NCBI GenBank assembly: GCA_027314025.1
Contig: DAHVCP010000010.1
Location: 62,001 to 126,000 of the forward strand
Direction of reading: 5' to 3'
Length of the DNA: 64,000 nt
From: Acidobacteriota bacterium
GTDB taxonomy: Bacteria; Acidobacteriota; Terriglobia; Terriglobales; SCQP01
A model generated the notes under the pieces. The model worked only from the letters and a program-made list of their open reading frames with translations, had not been told where the DNA came from and did not search any database. Of this stretch, positions 18,301 through 26,364 are shown one piece after another. The position numbers and the translations under genes were made by a program. Position 1 is the stretch's first letter. The number at the start of each line of letters is the position of its first letter.

Positions 18301-18360
18301 TACCCACAACACAAGTAGCAGCCCTAAGGAAATGGAAAGGGGGAAGCGACGCCGGTTCAC
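15352..18360 (-). CDS. bamA: Outer membrane protein assembly factor BamA
   Basis: This is the central subunit of the BAM complex, which folds beta-barrel proteins into the outer membrane. The product is 1002 residues from GTG 18360 (VNRRRFPLSISLGLLLVLWV), giving a proper signal peptide; a start at 18408 would place a polar leader before it. After a Pro/Ala linker come POTRA domains (for example KVGKIRFTGNRHVSSDTLEN, KYYVGKIHFLNSHFITNTQL and PFFIHRIEFTGNTTTRDKVI). The 16-strand surface-antigen barrel includes the FDRFYIGGEQTIRGFD motif equivalent to the family's lid-lock region. The C-terminus ends in Phe (FRFTVGTTF), as in outer-membrane insertion signals. It is longer than E. coli BamA (about 810), mainly through extracellular-loop inserts and the linker. 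Confidence 0.94.
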   Translation of the reverse strand: MNRRRFPLSISLGLLLVLWVAAPAFGQAKAKPVAPPAAGTAAPPAAGKPSRPAQAKPPGGSANNNIVAAVECFNNHRVPCQTILAHIYTHPGMVYDPAQVNRDFNSLWNTGFFDNLVFKRLNTPQGVVLQIWVTERPLIRSIKYKGLHSITESDVLDRYEARNVHLDMDGPYNPTQAKHAVDAIKELLGEHGRQYATVKVEVAHLPPSSVALTFVVNEGPKVKVGKIRFTGNRHVSSDTLENAMHNLRPIGIPDSLIFEHLFAKTYGAAQLSEDLEGVREAMQDRGYFEAVVEDPTLKLRTTHGMRFLFFGGGIGKRVDITIPVAEGEKYYVGKIHFLNSHFITNTQLLEQVFGMHTGDVMDVSKIRKGLKNLRKLYGEFGYINFVANPEFHPNDKTRRVAVNMDVHEGKPFFIHRIEFTGNTTTRDKVIRRALLVQEGQRFNTIAWKNSLLRLNQLGYFSRITPQDATIHQNTSGPEGEVDINLHVHEKGKNTIGLSGGVSGIAGSFLGLNYATNNLLGLGETLAVSAEYGSLENSINFSFTEPYVADRPIQLGFSVYHSSFHYDQAKEASILYGTNLVPYFQSLGGPNGQGLLNYLQNSTGFTVSTSTPTGPFTRLGLTYGYDLSRIDPLTTAANVLFNNIAYVGVGGPHLTATSGIQTSRLVPSFTYDTVNSYFFPTGGKELDLEASFAGIGGNVRTFQPTLSFRYFHTLGWHNVFGFRLLGSFITGYAGGVPPSFDRFYIGGEQTIRGFDLLSVTPIAEVPSTSQVALYDPTQPCTSVQATYDQCTPLSITVPSPTPTNPNGASAVTFPITIPSFQLTTPGGDTEGIANFDYRIPIVGPVYLVPFMDVGINKISFTKQLRLNPSVLSSLQNEFCSGFIPGTPGLSNCDNRFPSKIPLVPGTNSQVRMSTGLELEVMMPVIHQPFRVYYAFNPLRVNENILPPTLFDKQDFLNQIPAAYQNNPAVQSALAFTMRRLTAGAPEPFQEAPHVFRFTVGTTF

Positions 18361-18604
18361 TGAGACGAGTTCTTCTCCGAAATGCCGCGCGTCGTGACGC
18401 CCCTGCACGCGCGTTTGGGCTTACAGCTGTCGTACTGGCTTCAAGTCTTGCCCATTATATATGTCCGCTCGCGCGGCTTTCGATAGGGAAAACCGCCCGG
18501 GGCCATTTTCCCCGCCGCGGCGCCCTGGTACGATTTGGCACTGAAGCGTCGGCGACGGCCAGTTCCCGGGCAGCGTAGCAGGCAGCCACGGGCATCGAAG
18601 CACG

Positions 18605-18832
18605 ATGGTTATGCCCGCCAACTCCGGTTTCGCCGTGAAGTGCGGCCGTTGCGGCCTGCTCTTCGCCACGCACCACTGCCCCAAGCTGGATCACTTCGGC
18701 ATCTACCGCGTCACCTGCCCGGAGTGCGGCTGGCCGGGAAGGTATTTCGCCGCGGAACTGCGACCGTTGAAGCCGGGGGAAGCGTTGGCCGCGACCTCGC
18801 CGCCCGCGCGGCGCAAACCAGCCGCGCCGTGA
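18605..18832 (+). CDS. Small zinc-ribbon protein, unknown function
   Basis: The protein has 75 residues from ATG 18605. Two CxxC pairs ([10 protein letters not shown] and [10 protein letters not shown]), about 24 residues apart, form a predicted rubredoxin-like zinc ribbon. The C-terminal 25 residues are Pro/Ala/Arg-rich and probably disordered. It is divergent from bamA and about 230 bp upstream of guaB on the same strand. Single-domain zinc ribbons of this size often bind nucleic acid or a protein partner, but nothing here identifies one. The frame is open for longer upstream, but the chosen start is the last good Met before the first CxxC. Confidence 0.6.
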   Translation: MVMPANSGFAVKCGRCGLLFATHHCPKLDHFGIYRVTCPECGWPGRYFAAELRPLKPGEALAATSPPARRKPAAP

Positions 18833-19034
18833 ACCACCGCGGCCCGCGGCCGCGGAGAGGCGCGGCGCGCGCCCGCCTCAGTCCGGATCGCCCGCGGAGC
18901 GCAGCCGCGGCCGCGGACGGCGCCGTCGGCGCATGCAACGTCGCGCCCCGGGGCCTGGGAACCGCGGCTCGCCCCTGGTCCCCGCGGCGATTCCAGCCGC
19001 CATTCCGCGCCGCGCCGGCCCGGGCCTTGCCTGG

Positions 19035-19040
19035 TAAACT
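19035..19040 (+). promoter_or_regulatory. Possible extended -10 promoter for guaB
   Basis: TGGTAAACT (19032-19040) fits a TGnTATAAT extended -10 element with two mismatches in the hexamer, 23 bp before the guaB ATG. No clear -35 is visible, so the leader would be very short. Confidence 0.3.
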
Positions 19041-19062
19041 TAGGTTTTCCCCGGCGCGGCCC

Positions 19063-20556
19063 ATGATTGAATTCCCGGTTCCCGAAGCGCTGACCTTCGA
19101 CGACGTTCTGTTGCTGCCTGCCTACTCGGACATGACTCCGGCGGAGGCGGACACCGCAACTCAGGTCAGCCGGCACATCCGCCTCAACATCCCCATCCTT
19201 TCCGCCGCCATGGACACGGTGACCGAGTCCCGGCTGGCGATCGCCCTGGCGCAGCAGGGCGGCTTGGGAATCATTCACCGCAACATGACCATCGCCCGCC
19301 AGGCCGAGGAAGTGGACCGGGTGAAGCGCTCGGAAAGCGGCATGATTGTCGCGCCGGTCACGGTCGAGCCGGAACAAAAGCTGGCCGACGCGCTGGAGTT
19401 GATGAAGAAGTACAAGATCTCCGGCGTGCCCGTCACCAAATCCGGGCGGCTGGTCGGCATTCTCACCAACCGCGACCTGCGCTTTGAAACGCGCGTGGAG
19501 CAGCGCATCGGCGACGTCATGACCAAGGACCACTTGATCACCGTCCCGGTGGGCACCACCTTGGAGGAAGCCGAGCGCATCCTGCACCGCCATCGCGTGG
19601 AGAAACTTCTCGTGGTGGACGATCACTACATGCTGAAGGGCCTGATCACCGTCAAGGACATCCAGAAAAAGCTGAAATATCCCTTGGCGGCGAAGGACGA
19701 GCACGGCCGGCTGCGCGTCGGCGGCGCCATCGGCGCCACCGGCGATTTCCTGGAGCGGGCGCAAGCGCTGGCCCGCCAGCAGGTGGATCTGGTCGCCATT
19801 GACACCGCCCACGGCCATTCGCAGCGCGTCCTGGATGCCGTCCGCCGGGTCAAGGCGGCGCTGCCGGCGCTGGACGTCATCGCCGGCAATGTGGCCACCT
19901 ATGAAGGCGCCCGCGCGCTGATTGACGCCGGCGCCGACGGCATTAAGGTCGGCATCGGCCCGGGTTCGATCTGCACCACGCGCGTCGTCAGCGGCGCCGG
20001 GGTGCCGCAGATCACCGCCATCGCCGCCGCCGCCCGCGCCACGCGGGAAGCCAGCGTGCCGCTGATCGCCGACGGCGGCATCAAATATTCCGGCGACATC
20101 TCCAAGGCCATCGCCGCCGGCGCCGACGCGGTCATGATCGGCAGCCTGTTGGCCGGCACCGAGGAAAGCCCGGGCGAAACCATCCTGTATCAGGGCCGTT
20201 CCTTCAAAAGTTATCGCGGCATGGGCTCGCTGGCGGCGATGGAGGCCGGCTCCGCCGACCGCTACTCCCAAGAAGGCGACGAGGACAGTTCCACGGCGCT
20301 GGCCGCCGACAATCGCATCGGCAAACTGGTGCCGGAGGGCATCGAGGGCCGCGTGCCTTACAAGGGCCCGGTGGCGCAGATGATCTATCAGCTGGTCGGC
20401 GGCCTGCGCGCCGGCATGGGCTACTGCGGCTGCCGCAACGTCGCCGCCCTGCACAGCCAAGCCCGCTTTATCCGCATCTCCGTCGCCGGCTACCGTGAAA
20501 GCCACGTGCACGACGTCATCATCACCAAGGAAGCCCCCAACTACCGCGTCGAGTAA
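19063..20556 (+). CDS. guaB: Inosine-5'-monophosphate dehydrogenase
   Basis: The protein has 497 residues from ATG 19063 ([20 protein letters not shown]); the longer frame starting at 18535 overlaps the zinc-ribbon gene and is rejected. The enzyme oxidises IMP to XMP with NAD, the committed step of GMP synthesis. The catalytic TIM barrel has the Cys loop [19 protein letters not shown] (Cys304), the IMP-binding [23 protein letters not shown] and [13 protein letters not shown], and the flap with DRYSQEG. Two CBS domains (about residues 95-215; motifs [20 protein letters not shown] and [19 protein letters not shown]) sit in the usual insertion. The length and all catalytic motifs are complete. 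Confidence 0.97.
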   Translation: MIEFPVPEALTFDDVLLLPAYSDMTPAEADTATQVSRHIRLNIPILSAAMDTVTESRLAIALAQQGGLGIIHRNMTIARQAEEVDRVKRSESGMIVAPVTVEPEQKLADALELMKKYKISGVPVTKSGRLVGILTNRDLRFETRVEQRIGDVMTKDHLITVPVGTTLEEAERILHRHRVEKLLVVDDHYMLKGLITVKDIQKKLKYPLAAKDEHGRLRVGGAIGATGDFLERAQALARQQVDLVAIDTAHGHSQRVLDAVRRVKAALPALDVIAGNVATYEGARALIDAGADGIKVGIGPGSICTTRVVSGAGVPQITAIAAAARATREASVPLIADGGIKYSGDISKAIAAGADAVMIGSLLAGTEESPGETILYQGRSFKSYRGMGSLAAMEAGSADRYSQEGDEDSSTALAADNRIGKLVPEGIEGRVPYKGPVAQMIYQLVGGLRAGMGYCGCRNVAALHSQARFIRISVAGYRESHVHDVIITKEAPNYRVE

Positions 20557-20719
20557 CCGCCCGCCGCGCCGCGCCACTCGCTTTCCGGCTTCCCCGGTCC
20601 TTTCGGACCGCATCCCCACCGCGTCCGCCCATTGTGATCGGCGCGGTCTTCAGCCCCGCCGGCGCGCCAGGTTGGGCGGGGGACCCCGCCGGCCCGGCCC
20701 GGCGCCGCGCTTGCCCGGG

Positions 20720-23050
20720 TTACGCCGACAGGGCGGTCGGCGCCAGCACCGGCACCTCCCACTCCTCGCCGCTAACGCTCGCCGGCGGCATCGCCGGCGC
20801 CTGGCGGCGCTGTGCCGTCAGCGCCCGCAGCGCGCGGTCCAAGACGTCGGTGGCGATGTCCTCGGCCTGCAAGCCGAACTCGGCGGCGATCTCCGCCGCC
20901 CCCGCCGCCAGCGCCAGCGGCGCCCCGTCCGGCGCGGGCTGGTCCTGCAACACGCCGGCCAGCTTGCGGAACACCGCGCGGCAGTTCCCCACGACCGTGT
21001 CCGGGAGCACCAGCACGAACTCTGTGGCCGAGCGGCGCGTCAGCACATCGTGCGGCCGCAGGTAGGCGCCCATGCGTTCGGTCACCGTCAGCATCCAATC
21101 GTGCGCCAGCGGCGCCGGCACCGGCGCCCGGCCCGCCGGCCGCGCGTCCAGGCAGAGCACGGAGACGGTCGAGCCCTGCTGCTGCGCCCGCGCGCACTCC
21201 GCGACCAAAATCTCCAGCATCGAGCTGACCTTCAGCAATCCCGTGCGCTCGTCCACGGCGGTGAACTGTTGCAGCAGGCCGCGCAGCCGAGCGTGGCCCA
21301 GCACCAGCACCAACTGCTCCGCCAGCGCCTCCAGAATCTGCAAATCGTGCTCATTCCAGATCCGCGCCGCCGCGCAGGACTCCAGCACCACCGCGCCGAT
21401 CACGCTGCCGGCCTCGTTCAGCGGCTGCGCCAAAAAGGACACGATGCCCTGCTCGGCCAGCACGGCCGCGATCTCCGGCGGCGCCGCCGCCGCGTCCAGG
21501 GTCACGGCTTTGGCGTCCGGGGGCCGGAATTGCTTCTCAATCCAATTCAGCAGCCGCGTCGTCTCCGCGGCATAGCGGCTGGGCACGCCGGGGGCGCAAA
21601 ACTCGACGACGTTCACCGGATCCTGGCCGGAATGGAAGTTCGCCGCCAGGCAGCGATCCGCGCTCCACACCCGCCCAAAGTGGTTCACGGCGCTGAAGAA
21701 AATCCGCCGCGGCGTCGTCTCCCGCGCCAGGGCGCGGATCACCGGCGTGATCTGGGAAATGGACAGCCCTTGCGGGTGCGGCGTTGGCGGGGGCGTTCCA
21801 CCCGGGCGGGGCCGCCGCAACAATCGCGCCGCCCGTCCCCCCGGCCCGCCGCCGGCGCGGCGCGGCGCGCTGCGGGGATGGGCATGCTCCACCGCCGCCT
21901 TCAGCCGTTCCCAGCGGGCCGCGGGGATGCGCCCTTGCAGCTCCGCCAAACGCTCTCCCGGCTGCGGATCGTTGGGATCGGTGGCCACGATCCGCTCCAG
22001 CATGTCCGCCGCGCGGTCCAACTGATTGTCGCGCAGGGCCAGTTCCAGGCCCTGGTGCAGCGTCCAGAGCATGGCCGGCTCTTCGCCCGCGCGGTTGAAG
22101 GCCGCCGACATAAAGTCCAGCAGCCCAGCTTCTCGCACTTCGCCGCGCAGGGAGTGCAACTCCCGCACCCATTGCAGATGCCGTTTTTCCAGCCCGGCTT
22201 TATCTTCAATCGCCGCGGCGAACTCCGCCGCCTGCGGATGGCTGGCGCGCGCCAGCGCGTGCAGGCAGCGCAGGCCGCGCTCGAACCAATCGGCGCGGGT
22301 CAGGTGGGGCGTAATCAGCGCAACGGCCGCTTCCGGCTCCCCCGCCGCGATATAGGCGTCGGCTTGCAGCGCTTCGGTTTCAGTCGCCGGCGCCGCCGCG
22401 GCCGGCAGCTTGGCCAGCGCTTGCAGCGCCTCCTGGCCCTTGCCGGCCGCCAGCAAGGCCTTGGTGTGCCGCAGCTGCAAGTTGCGGTCGTGCGGAGCCA
22501 GGGCCGTGGCCTTGGCCAGCAAGGGCAGTTCCTCATGCAGCAGCGCCGCCGCCTGCCCATAGGCCTGTGCCGCCAAGGCCGGATCGCCGCAGGCTTCGGC
22601 CCGCGCCGCCACTTCCAAGCAGCTGGAATAATCCGCCGGATGCAGGCGGAACACCGCCCGCCAGGCCTCCACTTCGTCGGCCGGCCGCTTTTCCCGGCGC
22701 AGGGCCGCGGCGCACTGGCGATAGGCCTTTTCCGCCTCGCTGCGCTGTTCCAGCGATTCCAGAGCGGCGGCATAGGCGCGCCACCGCGCCACTCCCTGCG
22801 GTTGCAGCCATTGCAAGCGGGCAAACAACACGCACGCCTCGCGCGCCCGCCCCTCGGCCAAATAGCGGTCGAACTGCTCGCCTTGCAACTCCGCCGCCTC
22901 CGCCAGCCTGCCGGCCATGGCCAAGGCGTCCGTCAGCCGGTGCAGCAGGCGCCCATCCTCGGGCGCCGCCGCGAGTTCCGCGCGAAACGCCGTCAGCGCC
23001 TCCGCCACGCGGCCGCGGCTTAAAAGTTGCTCTCCTTCTTCCACACTCAT
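20720..23050 (-). CDS. TPR-GAF protein with catalytically dead GGDEF domain
   Basis: The protein has 776 residues from ATG 23050 (MSVEEGEQLLSRGRVAEALT). The N-terminal half (about 1-440) is TPR-like helical repeats, followed by a Pro/Arg-rich linker. A GAF-like domain (about 460-600; RIFFSAVNHFGRVWSADRCL, FLAQPLNEAGSVIGAVVLES, HDLQILEALAEQLVLVLGHA) may bind a small ligand. The C-terminal domain follows the GGDEF family layout: DERTGLLKVSSMLEILVAEC in place of D-LTGL-NRR, then VSVLCLDA, and AYLRPHDVLTRRSATEFVLV. The signature GGDEF is SATEF (674-678) and the metal-binding DID-F motif is absent, so diguanylate cyclase activity is not expected. It is divergent from the REC/zinc-ribbon and kinase genes, so a shared signalling role is possible. 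Confidence 0.8.
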   Translation of the reverse strand: MSVEEGEQLLSRGRVAEALTAFRAELAAAPEDGRLLHRLTDALAMAGRLAEAAELQGEQFDRYLAEGRAREACVLFARLQWLQPQGVARWRAYAAALESLEQRSEAEKAYRQCAAALRREKRPADEVEAWRAVFRLHPADYSSCLEVAARAEACGDPALAAQAYGQAAALLHEELPLLAKATALAPHDRNLQLRHTKALLAAGKGQEALQALAKLPAAAAPATETEALQADAYIAAGEPEAAVALITPHLTRADWFERGLRCLHALARASHPQAAEFAAAIEDKAGLEKRHLQWVRELHSLRGEVREAGLLDFMSAAFNRAGEEPAMLWTLHQGLELALRDNQLDRAADMLERIVATDPNDPQPGERLAELQGRIPAARWERLKAAVEHAHPRSAPRRAGGGPGGRAARLLRRPRPGGTPPPTPHPQGLSISQITPVIRALARETTPRRIFFSAVNHFGRVWSADRCLAANFHSGQDPVNVVEFCAPGVPSRYAAETTRLLNWIEKQFRPPDAKAVTLDAAAAPPEIAAVLAEQGIVSFLAQPLNEAGSVIGAVVLESCAAARIWNEHDLQILEALAEQLVLVLGHARLRGLLQQFTAVDERTGLLKVSSMLEILVAECARAQQQGSTVSVLCLDARPAGRAPVPAPLAHDWMLTVTERMGAYLRPHDVLTRRSATEFVLVLPDTVVGNCRAVFRKLAGVLQDQPAPDGAPLALAAGAAEIAAEFGLQAEDIATDVLDRALRALTAQRRQAPAMPPASVSGEEWEVPVLAPTALSA

Positions 23051-23321
23051 GGCGATGGGGCAAAACCGGTAAGAAGGCACTATTTTCCCCCACCCGCAAC
23101 CCCCAGCGCGCCTGTCCTGGCGGACGGCAACGGTCCTGATACCCCTGTCCGCATCGCGCGATGGCGTTGGCCGGAGCAACCTGCCCGCGTTCGCAGTTCG
23201 CCCCCCGGCGCGCCCAGCGCCGGCTGGCCACCGCCTCGCCGCCACTAACCTCCGTGCTGGCCGCGGCGCCGCGTCAGCCGCGGCGCCCGCCGGCTCGCAA
23301 GGTGGATAATAGAAAGGCAGC

Positions 23322-23924
23322 ATGGCGACGCCCCCACTTCCCGGACCACTTCGCATCCTAATTGTCGAAGACGAGGACCTAATCCGCGACACCTACTCCC
23401 GCCGCCTGGTCCATGAGGGCTATCAGGTGGATGAGGCGCGCAACGGCAGGGAAGCGCTGGCGCAAGCCCGTAAGGGGTTGCCGCGGCTGATTTTGCTGGA
23501 CGCCATGCTGCCCGACCTCAGCGGCTTTGAAGTGCTGAAGGCGCTGCGCGCCGATCCCCGCTTTCTGACCACTCCGGTCGTGCTGTTCACCAACCTCAGC
23601 CAGCACATTGACAAGCACCAAGCGGCGCGGCTGGGCGCCACGGATTATTGGGTCAAAAGTGAAATCTCCCCCGCCGACGTCGTCGTCAAGGTGCAGCGCT
23701 TAATGGCCGATGCCGGCAGCCCCCGGCCCATTGCCAATTTCTCCCTGGTGGTGGACAGCCAGCAAGGCGATGCCGCGGCCCTGGCCGCCATGCTTGGCTA
23801 TCCCCGCGATTACCGCTGCCCGAAGTGCCAAGGCGCCCTCCAGTTGCAGCTGTACGGCGATTTCTCCGATCCCTGGTCGCGCAGCTTTCGCGTCCGCCTG
23901 CGCTGCCCGCAGTGCCGCCAATAG
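23322..23924 (+). CDS. Response regulator: receiver domain fused to a C-terminal zinc ribbon
   Basis: The protein has 200 residues from ATG 23322, preceded by AAAGG. The receiver domain (about 10-128) is canonical: the acidic cluster Glu-Asp-Glu in LIVEDEDLIR, phospho-acceptor Asp60 (LILLDAMLPD), Thr90 and Lys112 (YWVKSE). The remaining 70 residues hold four cysteines in two CxxC pairs (166/169 in YRCPKCQG, 195/198 in LRCPQCRQ) with a loop between them, a predicted zinc ribbon. There is no helix-turn-helix or enzymatic output domain, so the zinc ribbon may be the output module, perhaps for protein or nucleic-acid binding. It is followed after 11 bp by a histidine kinase, its probable partner. 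Confidence 0.87.
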   Translation: MATPPLPGPLRILIVEDEDLIRDTYSRRLVHEGYQVDEARNGREALAQARKGLPRLILLDAMLPDLSGFEVLKALRADPRFLTTPVVLFTNLSQHIDKHQAARLGATDYWVKSEISPADVVVKVQRLMADAGSPRPIANFSLVVDSQQGDAAALAAMLGYPRDYRCPKCQGALQLQLYGDFSDPWSRSFRVRLRCPQCRQ

Positions 23925-23935
23925 GATTCCGCACC

Positions 23936-26068
23936 ATGCCTTGGCGCCGCCGCATGCCGCATCTGCCGGAACGGATTCTCCGCTGGCTGACCGCCTCGGT
24001 TTTCCGCTCCACCGCCATCTTCGTCATTTTCACCTTCGTCCCCATCCTGCTGCTCACCTATTACATCGTCTCCACCAGCATCCAAAACTCCCGCGCCCAG
24101 GCGGCGCGCACCGACATCGAGGTCCGCGACTTCTCCACCGTCCTGCTGCGCACCAGCTTCCGGGAGGAAATGGAATCGCTGGCCGGCGTCGCCGACCAAG
24201 CCTATCTACACACCGCGCTGGCCACCACCCACGCGGCGACCTTGAATCGCATTTTGGCTATCCTGATCCGCCGCCGCACCGAGTTCGCCGTGGTGGCGCT
24301 GTACGATTCCGCCGGCGACCTGCTCGCCGAGGGCTCCCCGCCCGGCGCTACCCCCGTGCCCGCGCCAGCCCTGGCGGACACCGCCCATTGGTTCAACCGC
24401 GTCAACGATCACCAGGAGTTTTATATTTCGCCGCTGCGCAATTTGCCCGGCGTCGGACCCGGACTCATTCTGGCGGCGCCCGTCACGCAAGGCACGGAGA
24501 CCGGCGGCGTGCTGATGGCGGAACTGCCGGTCCGCGTGGTGCAAGGCTGGGTGGAACACGTTCACTCCGGCGATGACCGCTACGTCTACGTCGTGGACCG
24601 CTTGCATCACATCGTCGCCGGTCCCGCCCACGGCGGCCCGGACGCCGATGATATCGCCAGCATGCCCGGCATCGCCGCCGCCCTCGACGGCCATTCCGGG
24701 CGCGTGCAATTTCTCTCCCCCATCCACCTGGAATCGCAGTCCGTCAGCTACGCCCCCTTGCCCTTGGCGCGGCAAGCCGTGCTGGTGGTGCGGCCGGTGC
24801 GCCTGGGCAACTATTTCCTCAAGGTTTTCTACGACAAACTGGCGCTGATCGCCATCATCGTCTTTCTGCTGGCGGTCATCAGCGGCTTGCTGCTGCGCGC
24901 GGCGTTTCGCTATTACATGCGCTACACGCGGGAGGTGGAAACCGGCCGCGGCAAGACCGAAGCGCTGCTGAGCAGCCTGGGCGACGGCGTCTTCGCCGTG
25001 GACACCAGCCTGCGCATCATGGAGTTCAACCCCGCCGCCGCCGCGCTCAGCGGGCTCCAGGCTTCGGCGGTGATGGGCCGGCAATATCCCGAGGTGCTGC
25101 ATTTCGTGGATGAGGCCACGGGCCGCGAGGCCCTGGACCTGATCCCCAGCGCCTTGGAGCATCGTCACCAGGTGCGCTTCACGCACAACCTGCGCCTGCG
25201 GCGGCCCGACGGCTCGGAGGTGCCCGTGGCGGTCAATGCCGCGCCGATGCTCGACGACCAGGGCGGCGTCAGCGGCTGCGTGGTGGTCTTTAGCGACGTC
25301 ACCCAGGAACGCGAAGTAGACCGCATGAAGACCGAGTTCATCAGCCTCGCCAGCCATCAGCTCCGCACCCCCATGACCGGCGTGAAGGGCGCGCTGTCTC
25401 TGTTGCTGGATGAGGTCCTCGGCCCGCTCACCGCCGAACAGAAGCGCTATCTGGGGCGGGCCTACGACGCCAATGAGCGGCTGATCGCCTTGGTCGGCGA
25501 CCTGCTCAACGTCAGCCGCCTGGAGCAGGGCCGCATGCAAATGGTCTGGGAGCCCGTGGAGTTGGGCCAGTTGCTGACCGCGGTGGTCAGCGACCTCCAG
25601 CCGCATGCCAACCGCTACCATCAGGATCTGCGCCTCGACCTGGTTCCGGAAGCGCTGCTGACCCTGGGCGATCCGGTCCGCCTGCGCGAAGTTTTCGCCA
25701 ACTTGGTGGACAACGCCATCAAGTACACCCCGGACGGCGGCGCCATCACCATCTCCGCCCGCCCCCAAGACCAAGCCGCCGTCGTTGCCGTGCAAGACAC
25801 CGGCGTCGGCGTCCCCGCCGAGCAGATCGCGGGCCTGTTCAAAAAATTCTCCCGCATCGAAAACCCGCTCAGCGGCCGCGAGTTCGGCACCGGCTTGGGC
25901 CTGTACTTCGTCAAGTCCGTGGTCGAGCTGCACCACGGCTCCATCTCCGTGGATAGCCAGCCGGAGCACGGCAGCACCTTCACCGTCCGCCTGCCCCTGC
26001 GTCCGGCCCAGCCCCACGCCGACGCCCGCGACGAGCATCCCTCCGCCACGCACTCCGCCGCCCGCTGA
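23936..26068 (+). CDS. Membrane sensor histidine kinase (Cache-PAS-HisKA-HATPase)
   Basis: The protein has 710 residues from ATG 23936. The first transmembrane helix (about 24-47, STAIFVIFTFVPILLLTYYI) is followed by a periplasmic region of about 250 residues typical of a double-Cache sensor. A second helix (about 300-323, LALIAIIVFLLAVISGLLLR) and a PAS domain (about 345-455) come next. The HisKA dimerisation domain has phospho-acceptor His474 (SLASHQLRTPMTG), and the HATPase domain has N box ANLVDNAIKYTP, G1 DTGVGVP and G2 GTGLGLYFV. It autophosphorylates and should phosphorylate the receiver protein encoded immediately upstream. The signal sensed is not deducible. Confidence 0.92.
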   Translation: MPWRRRMPHLPERILRWLTASVFRSTAIFVIFTFVPILLLTYYIVSTSIQNSRAQAARTDIEVRDFSTVLLRTSFREEMESLAGVADQAYLHTALATTHAATLNRILAILIRRRTEFAVVALYDSAGDLLAEGSPPGATPVPAPALADTAHWFNRVNDHQEFYISPLRNLPGVGPGLILAAPVTQGTETGGVLMAELPVRVVQGWVEHVHSGDDRYVYVVDRLHHIVAGPAHGGPDADDIASMPGIAAALDGHSGRVQFLSPIHLESQSVSYAPLPLARQAVLVVRPVRLGNYFLKVFYDKLALIAIIVFLLAVISGLLLRAAFRYYMRYTREVETGRGKTEALLSSLGDGVFAVDTSLRIMEFNPAAAALSGLQASAVMGRQYPEVLHFVDEATGREALDLIPSALEHRHQVRFTHNLRLRRPDGSEVPVAVNAAPMLDDQGGVSGCVVVFSDVTQEREVDRMKTEFISLASHQLRTPMTGVKGALSLLLDEVLGPLTAEQKRYLGRAYDANERLIALVGDLLNVSRLEQGRMQMVWEPVELGQLLTAVVSDLQPHANRYHQDLRLDLVPEALLTLGDPVRLREVFANLVDNAIKYTPDGGAITISARPQDQAAVVAVQDTGVGVPAEQIAGLFKKFSRIENPLSGREFGTGLGLYFVKSVVELHHGSISVDSQPEHGSTFTVRLPLRPAQPHADARDEHPSATHSAAR

Positions 26069-26364
26069 ATTCCGCGACCGCCGGCAACACGCGAGTTGAC
26101 CGCCAGAAGCGGCCAATGCCAAGATCAATCGGAAGGTGCGTGCATTTCCACCCTGCCGCCATGCCGGGGGCATAGGCGCGGCCCGAAGCGAGCAGCGCCC
26201 GGCGCGGGCGGCTCAGCCGCCGGACGCCGGCCGCTCCCGCGGACCGCTGCGGATGGGCTTCGCCGGCAGGCAACGGGGGCTCTCCCCCGGCCCCGAAGCC
26301 GCGGGCGGCTTCGGGATCCCGGCTGGCGCTCCAAGACTCTGCAAGTAGCCGCGGGCAAAAACCT
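26069..26364. other. Gene-free spacer between kinase and treS
   Basis: This is a GC-rich spacer of about 300 bp with short imperfect repeats (GCCGCCGGACGCCGG type). I see no coding sequence or clear promoter in it. Confidence 0.5.

Noticed and set aside
18535-19062. N-terminal extension of GuaB from 18535
   Set aside because: It overlaps the zinc-ribbon gene, and IMP dehydrogenase normally begins at the MIEF-type N-terminus at 19063.
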